A stretch of DNA of 64,000 nucleotides from assembly GCA_007570785.1 (NCBI GenBank), contig ML661885.1, positions 36,030,086 to 36,094,085 of the forward strand, read 5' to 3'. Positions 10,108 through 21,910 of the stretch are shown here, one piece after another (position 1 is the first letter of the stretch; each line of letters opens with the position of its first letter). A program made the position numbers and the translations under genes. The stretch is from Antilocapra americana. Taxonomy: Eukaryota; Chordata; Mammalia; Artiodactyla; Antilocapridae. The notes below the pieces were generated by a model that had not been told where the DNA came from, made no database searches, and saw only the letters and a program-made list of their open reading frames with translations.

Positions 10108-13100
10108 AGTCTGTTAAATGAGAGCTTATAATATACTAAGAATTCTATATGTACTATTATATTTACTACTTGGGAATTCTATTGAAAAACTATAATTATT
10201 GCCTTGAGCTGAAGACAGCTATAAGCAAAAAGTGAAAATCTCACAATATTTCTTTACTCTGATGGTAGTGAAATATTTCTTACCTTTGTTATACTTTACA
10301 GATACTCTACTGGCCATTTTCTCTCACACATAGGTTTTGCAAGAAGAAATATGTATTATTCTTCTTCATTAAAATATGAAAACAAATACTCCTTTGTATA
10401 AAAGAATATTTTTCTAGTTTCACATATTTTGATCAATATGTGAAAAATGTGAGCATTTTTTGCAGTACTAGAGATAATATGGGATTTGGGGTGGAAATTA
10501 TCTGTAGTGGGTGTCTGTATAAAGTATCAAAATCCTTAAGGTTTTTACACATATGTCAACTAAACATATGTAACTGACTTATATCTAATTAGTTCGTGGA
10601 AATTTTATAGTTTTAAAAAGAGCAAACAATGGATATATTTGTGGAGTCTTGGTTTTAAGATGAATTATAATTATTGTTTAATGTGGAGCTTACAAGCATA
10701 CAGGAAAATAGCAAATATATTTGGTTTTCCTTGTTTCAACACACTTTGTTAAGTTGATTTATCCCTTCTATAATGAATATTATTAGTATATGTAGGTTTT
10801 GAAAGTCTAGGGATACAATTATTACTTATAAAGGAGGATTGAGAAGGAATCTAAAATAACAAGAGTTGAAGAACATTGCAATTGAGATTGAAATACAGAA
10901 AGTATGATGGCTTCTGTTGAATTTACAAAAAATATTTTACTTTAGTTTAATTCAAAGATTTTAAGTTCAGCATGTTGAAATACTACCATCATTATATATT
11001 CTTTTTTTTGCAAAACATTGAGTTTTGCATATAAACTACAACTAATAACTCATTTTACCAAACAATACTTTTTGCAAGGTACACAGAGGAAATACATTCT
11101 GTATTCAACCCTGTCCTTTCAGTACTTTGAGTTAGGGGGAAAAAACAGAAAATCTTCAAAAATCGTTTGATTGTAAATAGCATAATTCCATGTATGAAGC
11201 ATAAGCTATTCTATCTTTCTTTCTTCACCATTAATTACAAACAAATTCATCTTTCTCTTGTGAAGTCTTAAGTTTGTTATTATGGTTAGATGAGTTGCAT
11301 TCAAACTCCAACAACAACAAAAAAAGATGAAGCCAACATTGAAATTCATCTCACAGTCCAGAATTTACTTAACGGCCAGCCTGTGCACTGTGATAAATGG
11401 AATGATGATCCGGCAACATGTCTTTATCCATGGTTTGCTTTAATTAACGCCGGCTTGTTTGTTGAAAAGATGATTAATATGCCAATGAAAATTGCATAAT
11501 TGAATACCACAACACTGGCACAATCAGAAAAGACACATGCAGTTTTTGATTAACATTTATTATTATTATTGTTGTTATTATTATTATTATGCTTTTTACT
11601 GTACTTGTCTCACTATGAAATGATGCAGTTCTTTGACCAAGAGGTGAAAGGAAACAGGACTGAGGGCAGGATACTCCTTGAGCAAGAATAAAATGCAATG
11701 CAGCTTAATCAGAATGAAACAGTTCTTTGGTGAAAATGGTCCTTGGGATTTCAAAATGCAGGCTACCTCCAATTAAATCTACATACCAGAAAAATGTAAA
11801 AGACTGTAAGACTGGTTGACGACGGAGGAATTTAAAAAAAAAAATCTAGAAACACAAGACATTTTCACAATATCCAAGAAAAGCTATCTAAGGATTGATA
11901 CATATTTTATATAAACAAATGACTTTTTAAATATATAATTTTACTCCCATATTAAGATTTTGGATAAAGGTAAAAAATATTGTGCTTTTAACCCTGAGCT
12001 TTGCTCAGTTACATATTAAGAAATGTTAATAAGTAATCTTAAGAAATTTATTTTGTGTATATCATCTTCTGCTAGATGCTAATTTTCTTTTTAATTTCAT
12101 TTTCTCAAACAAATACTATTTCCACTTCCACATCTGTGGGTCCGGCTCTGTACTCAATTCTTAGGATTTAAACACAAGTAAGAAAGCATGCCTGCCTTCA
12201 AATGGCTCATTTTAGAACTACTGAAATGAAATTCTATAACAAAAATTGGATTCTATTTTCAGAATTAGCTCAGTATCACTTGCCTAAATTACAGATTGAT
12301 AACTAAGTATGTATATAACATGCAAAATGTATGTAAGCATAGTGACATCCTTGAAGTTTCAGGCAATTACAGATGCAGTCTGGTAACCCAACAAAGAAAA
12401 AAATCAATATCTGGATTACAAGCATTTTAGTGGTTCTCTATTGCTGTTTACGTAGCTGTAACTCCATAGAGCATTTTTAATAATAAAGCAGTAAGCTTCT
12501 GCAAGAAATCCGTACGTAAATGATAACATCACTTCAGTAAAAGTATAAATGAATACAAACTGACAAAAAAAAAAAGAAATGCAATAAACTTTTGAACGCA
12601 CTAGAAGGTCCTTTATTTTAATAGTCTACTTTTAAGAGCTACACAAAAACCAGATGAGAGAACTAGTTGTTAGTCTCCTTTGCAAAAATCTTCAGATGCT
12701 TGGTTTATGCTGAAAACATAAGCTCAAGTATCTGATGGAGCAATTTGAATTTCTGATAACTATAGTCAAGTGCAAAGAGACAATTCTTGAAATACAAATT
12801 TTTCCTATAATTAATCATATAGTTATATCACCTGTTTGCCTAGTTATTTATAGTGAATCTCTTCTAAACAGAGAATATTCACAGAATCTTTGGACAGGTG
12901 ATTAAATAAGACCATGCTGTGGCACAGCTGTAACTCTGGCCCTACGGCACCTCAATCATGATCTGGGTACCACTGTTCTATTTACTATGATATTTACAGT
13001 GTCTTTTAGAAATTTACCATCATAATGCACTTCAGTGAACAATTACATCAAAACTAAACATTTCAATTCAGGTAACTTATGCAATATTACAGGCAGTTAA

Positions 13101-13259
13101 GGTAACACTGGACTGATATTAAAATACTCACTTGAAAAGGAAGAAAATTAATTTCTTTCAATGGAGAATGAAGCTTAAAATAACAACTCATAATGGACCA
13201 GAAAAGGTCAAGTCTCCCTTAGGAGAGAGCATGGCTTCAAACAGAGGACAGCTCTTAAA
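10108..13259. other. 3-kb intronic block largely free of young repeats
   Basis: AT-rich, with no named repeat except a TTATTATT run at 11559-11590. 11290-11510 stands out for local composition (see the candidate conserved element). No gene seen. Confidence 0.45.
11290..11510. promoter_or_regulatory. Candidate conserved non-coding element
   Basis: Within AT-rich intron this 220-bp block has CpGs (ATCCGGCAAC, ACGCCGGC) and dense homeodomain/POU-like words (GATTAATATGCC, AATTGCATAATT). A 69-codon open frame spans it, but no splice sites or known domain support coding. Inferred only from composition; conservation was not tested. Confidence 0.2.
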
Positions 13260-13390
13260 ACTTTCCAGAGACCTGCCCTGTTCACACATAACCCGCACTC
13301 CGATTCTTGACTGAGGGCGAGTTACTTAACCTCTCTAAGCCTGCGTTTCCTTTCTGGAAAAATGGGAATAATGATGTTCCACCTGTGGCA
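13260..13390 (+). repeat. MIR SINE fragment
   Basis: Contains the MIR core GAGTTACTTAACCTCTCTAA followed by GCCTGCGTTTCC and a GGAAAAATGGGAATAATG stretch, in sense orientation. Confidence 0.8.
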
Positions 13391-13890
13391 GAAACTATTC
13401 ATTAACTCCCATTATTTCCCCCTGCCCATCTTCCTAACATTGGGATTTCTGATTTTAAATAGGGCATGTGGTTGCCTAAAGTAAAAGCAACATTATCCAA
13501 CCTCTTTGGCAGGTAAGTGAGGTCATATGAGGTAAGTTCTAAAATTAGATGATGGATAAAATGTATGTGCAGTTTCAGGAGGTCTCTCTCTATATTGAGA
13601 GAGGAAGAATTATATATGTCATCCTTTCTTTCTCTTGATGGCTGGAGTCAGATGTGATGACTAGGTGTGAGCAGCCGTTTTGGCCCTTGAAGTGAAAACA
13701 TATGGTTGAAGATGGTGGAACAACAAAATAGAATGAATCTGAATGCCTTATAATTCTAGAGCTGTCAAAGCTGCCAACAAATCATAGACTGCTTACACTA
13801 AATTCCATATACATTAAGAAAGATAACCTTCTTTCTTATATAAGTCAATGTTATTTGGGGATCTTGTTCACTTGCAGCCAAAACTGACAG
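13391..13890 (+). repeat. Ancient LTR-like repeat, family unassigned
   Basis: Successive phrases (GTAAGTTCTAAAATTAGATG, CAGGAGGTCTCTCTC, TTGAGAGAGG, GATGGCTGGAGTCAGATGTG, AAGATGGTGGAACAACAAA, and the TTATTTGGGGATCTTG...TTGCAGCC ending) match an old mammalian ERVL-type solo LTR pattern I recognise but cannot name. No coding part remains. Confidence 0.45.
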
Positions 13891-14087
13891 ACTTTATATA
13901 AAGGACTAACATCATAAGTGAGAAAATGTATATGGATCAATCACTTAGCACAGTCCTAGCTAGTAGGTAATACCTGGACAGATACAGTGGATGATGATAT
14001 CTTGATTATATCATCTTGATTCATTTCATTTATTCCATACATTGTAAATTTTTAAAAATTCCCTACTAAGTCTCAGATACTGCTCTA

Positions 14088-14225
14088 GAGCAAGGGTTGG
14101 TAAAATCCAGCCCACCATCTGCTTTTGTAATAAAGTTTTATAAGATACAATCATATCCACTCATTTGCAAGTGGTCTGTGGTTGCTTTTCCACAACCGCA
14201 GGGTTTACATCTGCTATTTAGCCCC
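14088..14225 (+). mobile_element. hAT-type MER fragment
   Basis: AAATCCAGCCCACCATCTGC followed by TTTTGTAATAAAGTTTTATA and a GGTCTGTGGTTGCTTTT stretch match the same mammalian hAT family as the element at 5588. Truncated on the right. Confidence 0.55.
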
Positions 14226-14856
14226 CTCTTCTAAAGAACCATGGAGCTGGCATTCTAATACAAAGGCATTACATAACAAATTAAATGTACAATGTAATAC
14301 ACTGAATATAAATGAAAAATAATCCACTTAGAAAGTGAATTAATCATGTATAGAAACAAAAGAAAACAAGAGGAAAGGTACCTGACAAGCCATCATGAGT
14401 ACTTCATCAGATGTGTATATATATCCTAATTATAATTATGAAGATGGACAAGGCAGACTTTCAAAATCTAGTACAATTAAGTATTAGCATTATGTACCTA
14501 GACCTCTAAGTTTGATCACAGCTTGCCATACATCCTTCTGATAGTTTGGATTCCCATACAGCTTGCTTACAGAGGAAAAATATGATAGAATGTCTAACAT
14601 GAATTGCTGGTCCATTTGACAGATTCTGCAGATAAATGAACTGGCATCTTGTTGTACACATTAGTCTCTTTTGAGATTTATTTTTTTGTCAGTATCCTTG
14701 AATCTGAAAATTTTCTACGTTTCTATGCATCCACTCAATTCAGTTCAAAAATTATTCTTCATAGGATGTCCATTTCAATAATGTTATTTCCTGTGCCGTT
14801 TGGAGTTGCTAGCAAAGGATCCTCACTTGAGTTTAAAAAACTCATGTATTTCCCCC
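14226..14856. other. Intronic stretch, nothing recognised
   Basis: AT-rich unique-looking sequence; the open frame at 14649 runs from here into the SINE and is not credible as a gene. Confidence 0.4.
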
Positions 14857-15431
14857 TTGCTCCAGTTTCAATGTTTATGCATGCTAAGTTGCTTCAGTGG
14901 TTTCCAACTCTTTGTGTCCCTATGGACTGTAGCCCACCAGGCTCCTCTGTCCATAGGATTCTCCAGGCAAGAATACTGGAATGGGTTGCCATGTCCTCTT
15001 CCAGGAGATCTTCCTGATTGATCTTCCTGATCTTCCAGGGATTGAACCTGCATCTCCTAAGTTTCCTGCAATGGCAGATGTGTTCTTTACCACCAGAGCC
15101 AGCTGTGAAGCCCCTGAATGTTTATGCTTCTCCAAAATTCATATGGTGACATTCTCTCCCCCCAAAGTGGTGGTATTGGGCATTTTTAAGGTGATTAGGT
15201 CATGAGGGTAGAGACTTACTGAGTGGGATTAGTGCATTTATAAAAGAAGTCCCACAGACCTCACTTGTGAGGATACAAGAAGTCTATAATCATAAAGAGG
15301 GCCCAGAGGACCGTGTTGGCATCCTGATTTCAGATTTACAGCCTCCAGAACTGTTAGCAACAAGTTATATTGCTTATAAGCCTCATAGATTATGGTATTT
15401 TGTTATGGTGGCTCAAACAGGCCAAGACATG
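14857..15431 (+). repeat. MaLR (MLT1-like) solo LTR split by a SINE
   Basis: 14857-14880 resembles the LTR 5' start. It is interrupted by a SINE and resumes at 15117 with CCAAAATTCATATGGTGACA, AAGGTGATTAGGTCATGAGG, GGGATTAGTGCATTTATAAAAG and the terminal TATGGTATTTTGTTATGGTG. Old non-coding ERVL-MaLR relic. Confidence 0.75.
14881..15116 (-). mobile_element. Bov-tA SINE inserted in the MaLR LTR
   Basis: Complete reverse-strand Bov-tA with a short internal duplication (GATCTTCCTGATT / GATCTTCCTGATC near 15007-15030). Perfect 11-bp TSD AATGTTTATGC at 14870-14880 and 15117-15127. Confidence 0.95.
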
Positions 15432-16227
15432 CCTCTACTTCTCAAAATATAACCAAATGTCTTAGAAGGATGGCTCTCAAGAACAAGTATCAAGAAGGTT
15501 TCTGAGAGCAAAAACATTTAACTCTCTTAAGTTCTGGGAGAAAAATAAAAACTGTAGACTCTTGTTAAATCAGATTAATTAAAACACAAACACCATATAC
15601 AAATAAGGCAGCCTCTTTCAAGAACACGTTACAAGTTCAAAGATCAGTCATTTCAAATACATTCAGAGAAGTTATACATCCTATCTCAAAGAGCAACACT
15701 CAGATATTAGGACCAGACATCAGTAGGGTGCTTAGTGAGGAGTGGAGCCCATTCCATAAGGTTCAAGTGACTTCTTAGGAGATTATCGCCTTCTCAAGGC
15801 TGAAAGTAGGATTATGAGTCAGGCAGAAAGAAAAAAATGACAATCAGAAAGATCCATTTCTGAAAAGCTTTTAAAAGGATGCCTCCATTTTCTCATTCCT
15901 GGTCAGCTTTTCATGTGAATCATCCAAAGCTCAGGTGGTGGAGCTCTGTGTTACTGAACTTGCGCTGGTATATAAATCAGGCCACATTTAGTCAAACAGA
16001 TGATAAGCATGAGGCATAATGGATCGGTGATGCCTTAAATTTTTATGAAACAAGCTGAAATCACCTCCTCTGTTTCCCTCCTATCTTTCTGACAGCTCCT
16101 TCTCAGTTTCTTTGACTAGATCCTCTTACTCTGACCCTTCCCTAAATGTCAGTCCTACATGGTTCTTTCGTTTGGATAGACCACATTTTTTAACTCAATA
16201 TTCTTATCTATTCCCCACTCCCCACCC
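15432..16227. other. Intronic stretch, nothing recognised
   Basis: Unique-looking sequence with no named repeat and no credible coding region. Confidence 0.4.
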
Positions 16228-16430
16228 ATCACGCTCTGTTTATCCGACTCTTTGTGACCTTATGGACTGTAGACTGCCAGGCTGCTCTGTTCATAGGATT
16301 TTCCAGGCAAAAATACTGGAGTGGGTTGCCATTTCTTCCTCCAGGGGATCTTCCCAACCCAGGGATCGAACCCTTACTCCCATAACTCCCGCACTGCAGG
16401 TGGATTTTTTACTGCCAAGCCATTGGGGAA
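16228..16430 (-). mobile_element. Bov-tA SINE
   Basis: Reverse-strand SINE: CGACTCTTTGTGACCTTATG, GGAGTGGGTTGCCATTTCTT, AACCCAGGGATCGAACCC, GCACTGCAGGTGGATT. Head end diverged (GCCATTGGGGAA). Confidence 0.9.
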
Positions 16431-17219
16431 AACTTAATGCTCTCAAAATCTTTAACAGAGTCCTGAGGCTTCTTTTCTTTAAAGCCTCTACTTGCTCTCC
16501 CATCTCCTCAATCTCTGCTTCACTTGCTTTGTTTTGAGATCTCATCATTTTTGGCCAAGATTATTGATTGAGTCTCTTAACTTATATTGTTCAGGCCTCC
16601 ACTCCATCACAAGGTGCCTATCATGGGAACTTTGTTAAAATGTACACCCGATTTTTTAGTCTTAGTCTCAAAACACAAAACAAAATAAAAAGCAGTCACC
16701 TCTATACTGAAGTCACCACTGCCTGTAGGCAGGCTCCTGGACTTTTTATTCGATCACCCTGGGCATTTGTGGCCATATGCGGTTAACAATGAACTGAGCT
16801 CATTTCATGAACTCAGGTATCTCTATGAACTAAACTTACCAACATGTCAAGTTACTTGGAAAACTTGTCTGTCTTACCTGGGTTTTAGGTGGTAAAAAAT
16901 GTATTTTCTAGGGTATGTCAGCACTGATGTATCTATATACCTTCATCAGGGTTTAGGGCTAGAATTTACACTGTCTTTACTCTGAGAACCCAACCTCTGA
17001 TAAACTGGGACTAAAAATAGCCTAGGCTGGTAATATCTCATAAGGCAGATGCAGAAGCAAATATTAAAAACCATGCTGGTAAAACATGTTCCCAAAACAC
17101 CTGGGATTTGCACAGATGACGTCCTTTTAAAATAAGACCACAACCTCAAATTAGAAAATATATGGTTAAAGACATGGATTTATCAGAATTGGGTCCCTAG
17201 AAACTTTGGGTGGTGATAA
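16431..17219. other. Intronic stretch, nothing recognised
   Basis: No named repeat. Short open frames (16568+, 16946-) lack support. Confidence 0.4.
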
Positions 17220-17385
17220 TAATGATAGTCAATATTTATTGAAGCATTACTATTTGCCAGGCACTGTTCCAAGGACATTCCATGTATTCATTCATTTTAT
17301 TCATTCATTTAATGTCACGGTAACTTAGTGAGTGGGTACAATTACCTTCTTTTACACTCGAGGAAACTGATTTGAAACTAGTAGA
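17220..17385 (-). repeat. MIR SINE
   Basis: Reverse-strand MIR: TATTTATTGAAGCATTACTA, TTTGCCAGGCACTGTTCCAA, CTCGAGGAAACTGATTTGAA, plus an ATTCATTCATT expansion in the middle. Confidence 0.8.
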
Positions 17386-19400
17386 TAAAAGCAAAAAAAA
17401 AAAAGATATATTTAAAATAATTCATGATATAAAGGGAGTAATCAAAAACTCCATGCTATTAAAATAAATCACTATTAAAGCAGTAGTCAGATTTAAATAA
17501 AAAATTTAACTTCTAGACATGAATATATTTAAATTAAAAAATAATCCTCAGGGGAGAATTTAATCTCTGTAGTAAAATATATGGAGGGAAAAATTAATAG
17601 TTATATCTCTAGTAAGTTCCAGGAAAAGAGAATAGTGAGGCTGGAGGAAAATAAATATTTGAAATCATAATGTCTAACACTTTCTCTGGAATTGATAAAT
17701 GAAATGAATCAACATATTTGGAAAACACATATCATATTAAAAAAAAAAAAAGCCACCCCTAAGCAGATCATGTGAAACTACAGAACCTCAAAGTCAAAAA
17801 GAGATTTATTAAAAGTAACCAAAGAGAAAAGATAGCTATCCTACAAAGGAATGACAATTAATATGACAATTAATCTTTCCAATGGCAAAAAATGAAGCCA
17901 GAAAATAACAGAATAATCTCTTTAAGTTTTTTGAGAAATTAACTGTCTACATAAATTTCAATATAGCTAGTTTATTATTCAGTATTAAAAGCCAAATAAA
18001 GATCTTTCTAGGCTTGAAGATGCTGAGGGTTCACTGCTTGGAGAATATCACAGAAGGAAACACTAATTTCTTTCAGGAATAAAAAATTAAGAGTCAAATG
18101 CAAAAGGCAATAGGGACAAAGGACCCAAGTAAATAAGCAGAATACATCTATATAAATATTTCATTTATAACAACAGTAAATTTCCAAAATATTAGAAAAT
18201 AAGATCACATAAAACAAGAAAGTATATTGGGATTAAATTATTTTATAGTCTTAGAATTGTTCATCAGAAGGATATAGATGCTGGTTAATGATAAACTTTG
18301 TTGCTATTGAAATATCAATATAAATACATCAAGAAAATTATAAAATAAAGAAATAAGAATATATATTCTCCAAGTGAGTAAAGAAAAAAGAGTTTTTTAA
18401 AGACTGAAAAAAAATGTTTGTAAAAAGAGTAAAAAATAATCAAATAATTTATAAGATACAAAATTGTATGTTAGAAGGGCATAGAAGTAGATATACAAAC
18501 ATGATAAATGCAAACAGAAGAAATACCCAGTTAATGGACAAAGACTCTGAGTTCACAATTAAAAAAAAAAAATCTGCCTACATAGTACATTGAGTAGGCA
18601 CACCTCAAATTAAAAAATAATAATAATAAAGGTAAAGGAATAATTAAAATTAAAAATGTCTTCTCTGCAAAAGATAATGTCAAGGGAAGGAAAAGCCAAG
18701 CCACAGACTGGGAGAATATATCTGCAAAAGATATAACTGACAAAGGATTGAAAAAGCTCGTAAAATTAAACAAGAAACAAAGCTACCCGATCAGAAAAAT
18801 GGGCCATATTTTTTTAAACAGGTATGTCAATCTTAACAGGTATGTCAACAAAGAAGATATACAGATGGCAAATAAGCACATGGCAAGATGTTTCACATCC
18901 TACATCATCAGGCAAGTGTAAATTAAAACAATGAGATGCCACTACATACCTAGTACAATGGCCAAAATCTAGAACAACACGAGTTGCTGGCACTCATATC
19001 AGGAGTATCAGGAACTCTAATTCATTGCTAGTGAGAATATAAATAGTCTAGTCACTTTGGAAGATGACTGGTAGTTTCTTATAAAACTAAACATATTCTT
19101 TCCATTGGACAGCAATCACACAGCTTGGGATTCACTCAAAAGAGGTGAAAATGGCTTGTATATACTTAATAGCATAGCCTCAAAACATATAAAGCAAAAA
19201 TTTAGTGAATTACAAGAGAAAAGTGGATAAATTCATATTCATAATAATGGGAGGTGAAAATATACTTCTTGCCATAACTGGCAAATCAAATACAGAAAAA
19301 CATAAGACAATCCAAGCAATCAAACTAAACTGTTTGATCTAACAGAATCTGCACCTTCTCAGAGAGTATGGATTTTTTCAGAGCACATATGTAATATTTG
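17386..19400 (+). mobile_element. Ancient L1 (M-class) remnants, heavily decayed
   Basis: 18640-18800 matches an old ORF2 segment (GCCACAGACTGGGAGAATAT, ACTGACAAAGGATTG). 18835-19150 matches the following ORF2 region (CAAATAAGCACATGGCAAGA, AATGAGATGCCACTACATAC). 17750-18030 matches another old L1 stretch (AGAGAAAAGATAGCTATCCT, GGAATGACAATTAATATGAC, GGCAAAAAATGAAGCCAG). No open frame survives; boundaries between fragments are uncertain. Confidence 0.65.
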
Positions 19401-19691
19401 ACTGTTCATCCACTCAACTGTAGAATATTAACTCGGAAGCCAGATCCAAGTTGGGATTTGCAGCCCCATTCCCATCATTTGCAATAAGAAGCTGTTGTTG
19501 ATGTTGTTTTACACTTAAAACTAGTTTATGCTTTTGTAGCTGCACTCAAAATTAACCCTCTTCTAAATAGAGTTGAACTCAGTAGAGAACCTGCCATGTG
19601 GTTCTTATCTGAGCATCAGCTGGATGCTTACTTATGTACTTAAGATACATTCTTATTACATGGATACCATTCTCTCAGCAAGCTCATTACT

Positions 19692-20075
19692 GACTGCTAT
19701 GGTCTGACTTGTCTTTCCAAAACTGATATGTTGAAGTCTTAACTCCCAGTGTGACCTTATTTGCAGACAGTGTCTTTATGGAATCCATTATAAATGCGGT
19801 CTTAAGGGATGGGCTCTGACCCAGTGAGATGTGTCCTTATAAGAACAGGCTGAGAGAGCAGAGTGCCCGCTCTCTCCACTCACCCTGAGAAAAGGCTATG
19901 TGAGCACACACGGAGAAGATGGCTGTCTGTATGCCAGGAGAGTCCTCACCAGAACCTGATCATGTTGGCACTTAGATCTCAGATTCCCAGCCTGTATAAT
20001 GGTGAGCAAATAAATTCTATTGTTTAAGCCACCCAGTCTATGGTATTTTGTTATGGCAGACTGAGTACACTAATA
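19692..20075 (+). repeat. MaLR (MLT1-like) solo LTR
   Basis: Starts TGACTGCTATGGTCTGACTT. It contains CTGATATGTTGAAGTCTTAA, AGATGTGTCCTTATAAGAAC, AAATAAATTCTATTGTTTAA, and the terminal TATGGTATTTTGTTATGGCA...ACTAATA. Nearly full length and non-coding. Confidence 0.78.
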
Positions 20076-20498
20076 GTGGCAGAACAAACCATGAAACTTA
20101 ACGGAAGCAATGCAGCCTGTGTTTAAAATTATTCTTCTTACACTAAAAGTGTGATATAACACATTTTTCTGGCCCATACCAAATTTCTCTTACTCTCACT
20201 TTGCTTCCACATATTTTTTGGAGTTTTGGGAAAATAATCCTACAGTGTCATCCTCCATTAATTTAGGGAGCATGTATTGATTGCGGTTACTACATATGAA
20301 ACTATTTCTTCTCCCTGCAAAGGAATCTTCTCAACTTTTGAGAGTATAACTTTTTTTTCTGGTATTGATTTTACATTCCAATCTTTTAGATTCCAGTGTA
20401 TGAACTCAATAAATACCTGATTAGAGGCACATAAGTCCAGCTGATATTAAGAGTTCAAATAAAAAATAAGAATAGAAACTACATCATACATAACTTAC
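20076..20498. other. Intronic stretch left of the candidate exon
   Basis: No named repeat. On the gene strand this lies just downstream of the candidate donor. Confidence 0.4.
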
Positions 20499-20662
20499 TT
20501 TTGCGCTGGTAACACAATCTGTGATCTACAGGGATCCTGGTGCAATACCTGAGATCGTTTAGATGTGGTTATATTAGTAGGTACAGTGTTATGTAATTTA
20601 ACTGCCTGCCGTGGAAGCTGAAGATACATGCATAAACATAGGCACAGAAAGATGAAAAGATT
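20499..20662 (-). other. Candidate alternative (poison) exon in ZFPM2 intron
   Basis: On the minus strand a pyrimidine tract (CTTCTTTCTTCCTTGCAG) ends at 20663 and a GTAAGTTA donor starts at 20498, bounding 164 nt. A TCTAAT branch-point-like motif lies about 27 nt before the AG. The stretch is not a recognised repeat. Joined to the upstream ZFPM2 exon (phase 1), the frame runs 21 residues and then meets TAA at 20600-20598, about 100 nt before the donor. Inclusion would therefore be expected to trigger nonsense-mediated decay or yield a short N-terminal protein. Another frame is open across the whole exon and reads a hydrophobic stretch followed by a polar tail, but no splice partner supports that frame. 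It is seen only as splice-site quality and position; transcription is unproven. Confidence 0.35.
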
Positions 20663-20779
20663 CTGCAAGGAAGAAAGAAGTGGCAAATTAGATAAGGTAT
20701 CAGTGCTCCCTGGTAAGTATTGCTCTTTCCTTTCAAACACACACAGTTAAGAGAGCTAGGCACAAGATATATGGTTGCT

Positions 20780-21400
20780 CCTTGCTCCCCTGAAAACCAT
20801 GAAACCGAATTTAAAATTTACCTTAGTCAAATGACCTATGAGAAAAGCTACCGAAAAGAAAACAATGTACTACCATAATCATCCACTCTCAAAAGATTAT
20901 CATGGTAATAACTGAGCTTGCAGCTCGCATTACCTTCCCACTGTTTGATGCTCAATGGGGAGTTCAAGCAACTCACCATTACGGCAGTACCTTGACTTAG
21001 GCAATGTAATAAAAACAGCTTTGAAACACAATGAGAGTTATATAATCACAATATCTGATACCACAGAAAAATGTATAGGACTGGCAAAGTACCAGCTATT
21101 GTTCCAAAAAGAATCCCACCAAGCATGCAGGCAAGATTTTTGTAAACATGCTTCGCTACACATCTTCAGGTTATAGAAAGGCAGTGTTATAGATTCTCTC
21201 ACACAAATAAGCTTCTAATGGCTTTTATTTCCATAACTGTGAAACACTCTTTTTAACAATGGAGCCAATGAACTGCAAAAAGAGAAATGCAACAAGTTCT
21301 TCTAACAAGTTCCTCTTTGTTTATTAGGACTGATTCTAAAGCTCTGAGCTTCAAGAATGCTAGCCTTAGATATTTCACTTGTGCTGAAGGCCTGAACTAC
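20780..21400. other. Repeat-free block next to the candidate exon
   Basis: No recognised transposable element over about 600 bp. A few CpGs (CTACCGAAAAG, GCTCGCATTACC, TTACGGCAG) survive. Could be conserved regulatory DNA; that is inference only. Confidence 0.25.
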
Positions 21401-21422
21401 ATTGCATTTATCTTAAAACAAA

Positions 21423-21550
21423 TTATAGACATTACCACATTATTTAAATAGTGAACACATTTTTGGCCATTACTTTCTATGTACAAGGCTCAGAATTGGG
21501 ACTCCAGAGGGAGTAATGTCTATGTTTTTACCACTAAAATTATAAACATG
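21423..21550 (+). repeat. Local duplicate, copy A
   Basis: ATTATAGACATTACC..., TTATTTAAATAG, TTTTTGGCCATTACTTTCTA, GAATTGGGACTCCAGAGGG and ATGTCTATGTTTTTACCACT parallel copy B at 22618 in the same order. Family unknown. Confidence 0.6.
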
Positions 21551-21565
21551 TTCCCAGTTAGGTTG

Positions 21566-21908
21566 TTACAGAATATTAAGCAGAGTTCCCTGTGCTATAC
21601 AGTAGGTCCTTGTTAGTTGTCTATTTTAAATATAGTAGTGTATATATATATATATCACTCCCAAACTCCAATTTGTCCCTTCCCCAAACCTTTCCCCTTT
21701 GGTAACCATAAATTTGTTTTCGAAGACTGTAAGTCTGTTTCTGTTTTGTAAGTAAGTTTATTAGCACCAATTTTACATGGGAAAAGAATCTGAAAAAGAA
21801 TAGACACATGTATATGTATACTGAATCACTTGGCAGTATGCCTGAAACTAACACAGTATTGTTAATCAATTATACTCCAAATATTTTTAAAAAATTGAAA
21901 AAAAAAAC
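21566..21908 (+). mobile_element. Older artiodactyl L1 3' end, twin-primed inversion
   Basis: 21566-21774 is antisense L1 3' UTR (GTGCTATACAGTAGGTCCTT; CCCTTTGGTAACCATAAATT). 21775-21908 is sense and picks up a few bp further on in the consensus (ACATGGGAAAAGAATCTGAA), running to TATACTCCAAATA and an A-rich tail. The arms meet at about 21774. No convincing TSD. Confidence 0.8.
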
Positions 21909-21910
21909 CC

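Noticed and set aside
11290..11499. 69-codon ORF as a small protein gene
   Set aside because: No splice sites, initiation context or recognised family; kept only as a candidate non-coding element.
14649..15017. 122-codon ORF as a gene
   Set aside because: Runs from non-coding sequence into a MaLR LTR and a Bov-tA SINE.
16112..16537. 141-codon ORF as a gene
   Set aside because: Its middle is antisense Bov-tA, a common source of chance open frames in ruminants.
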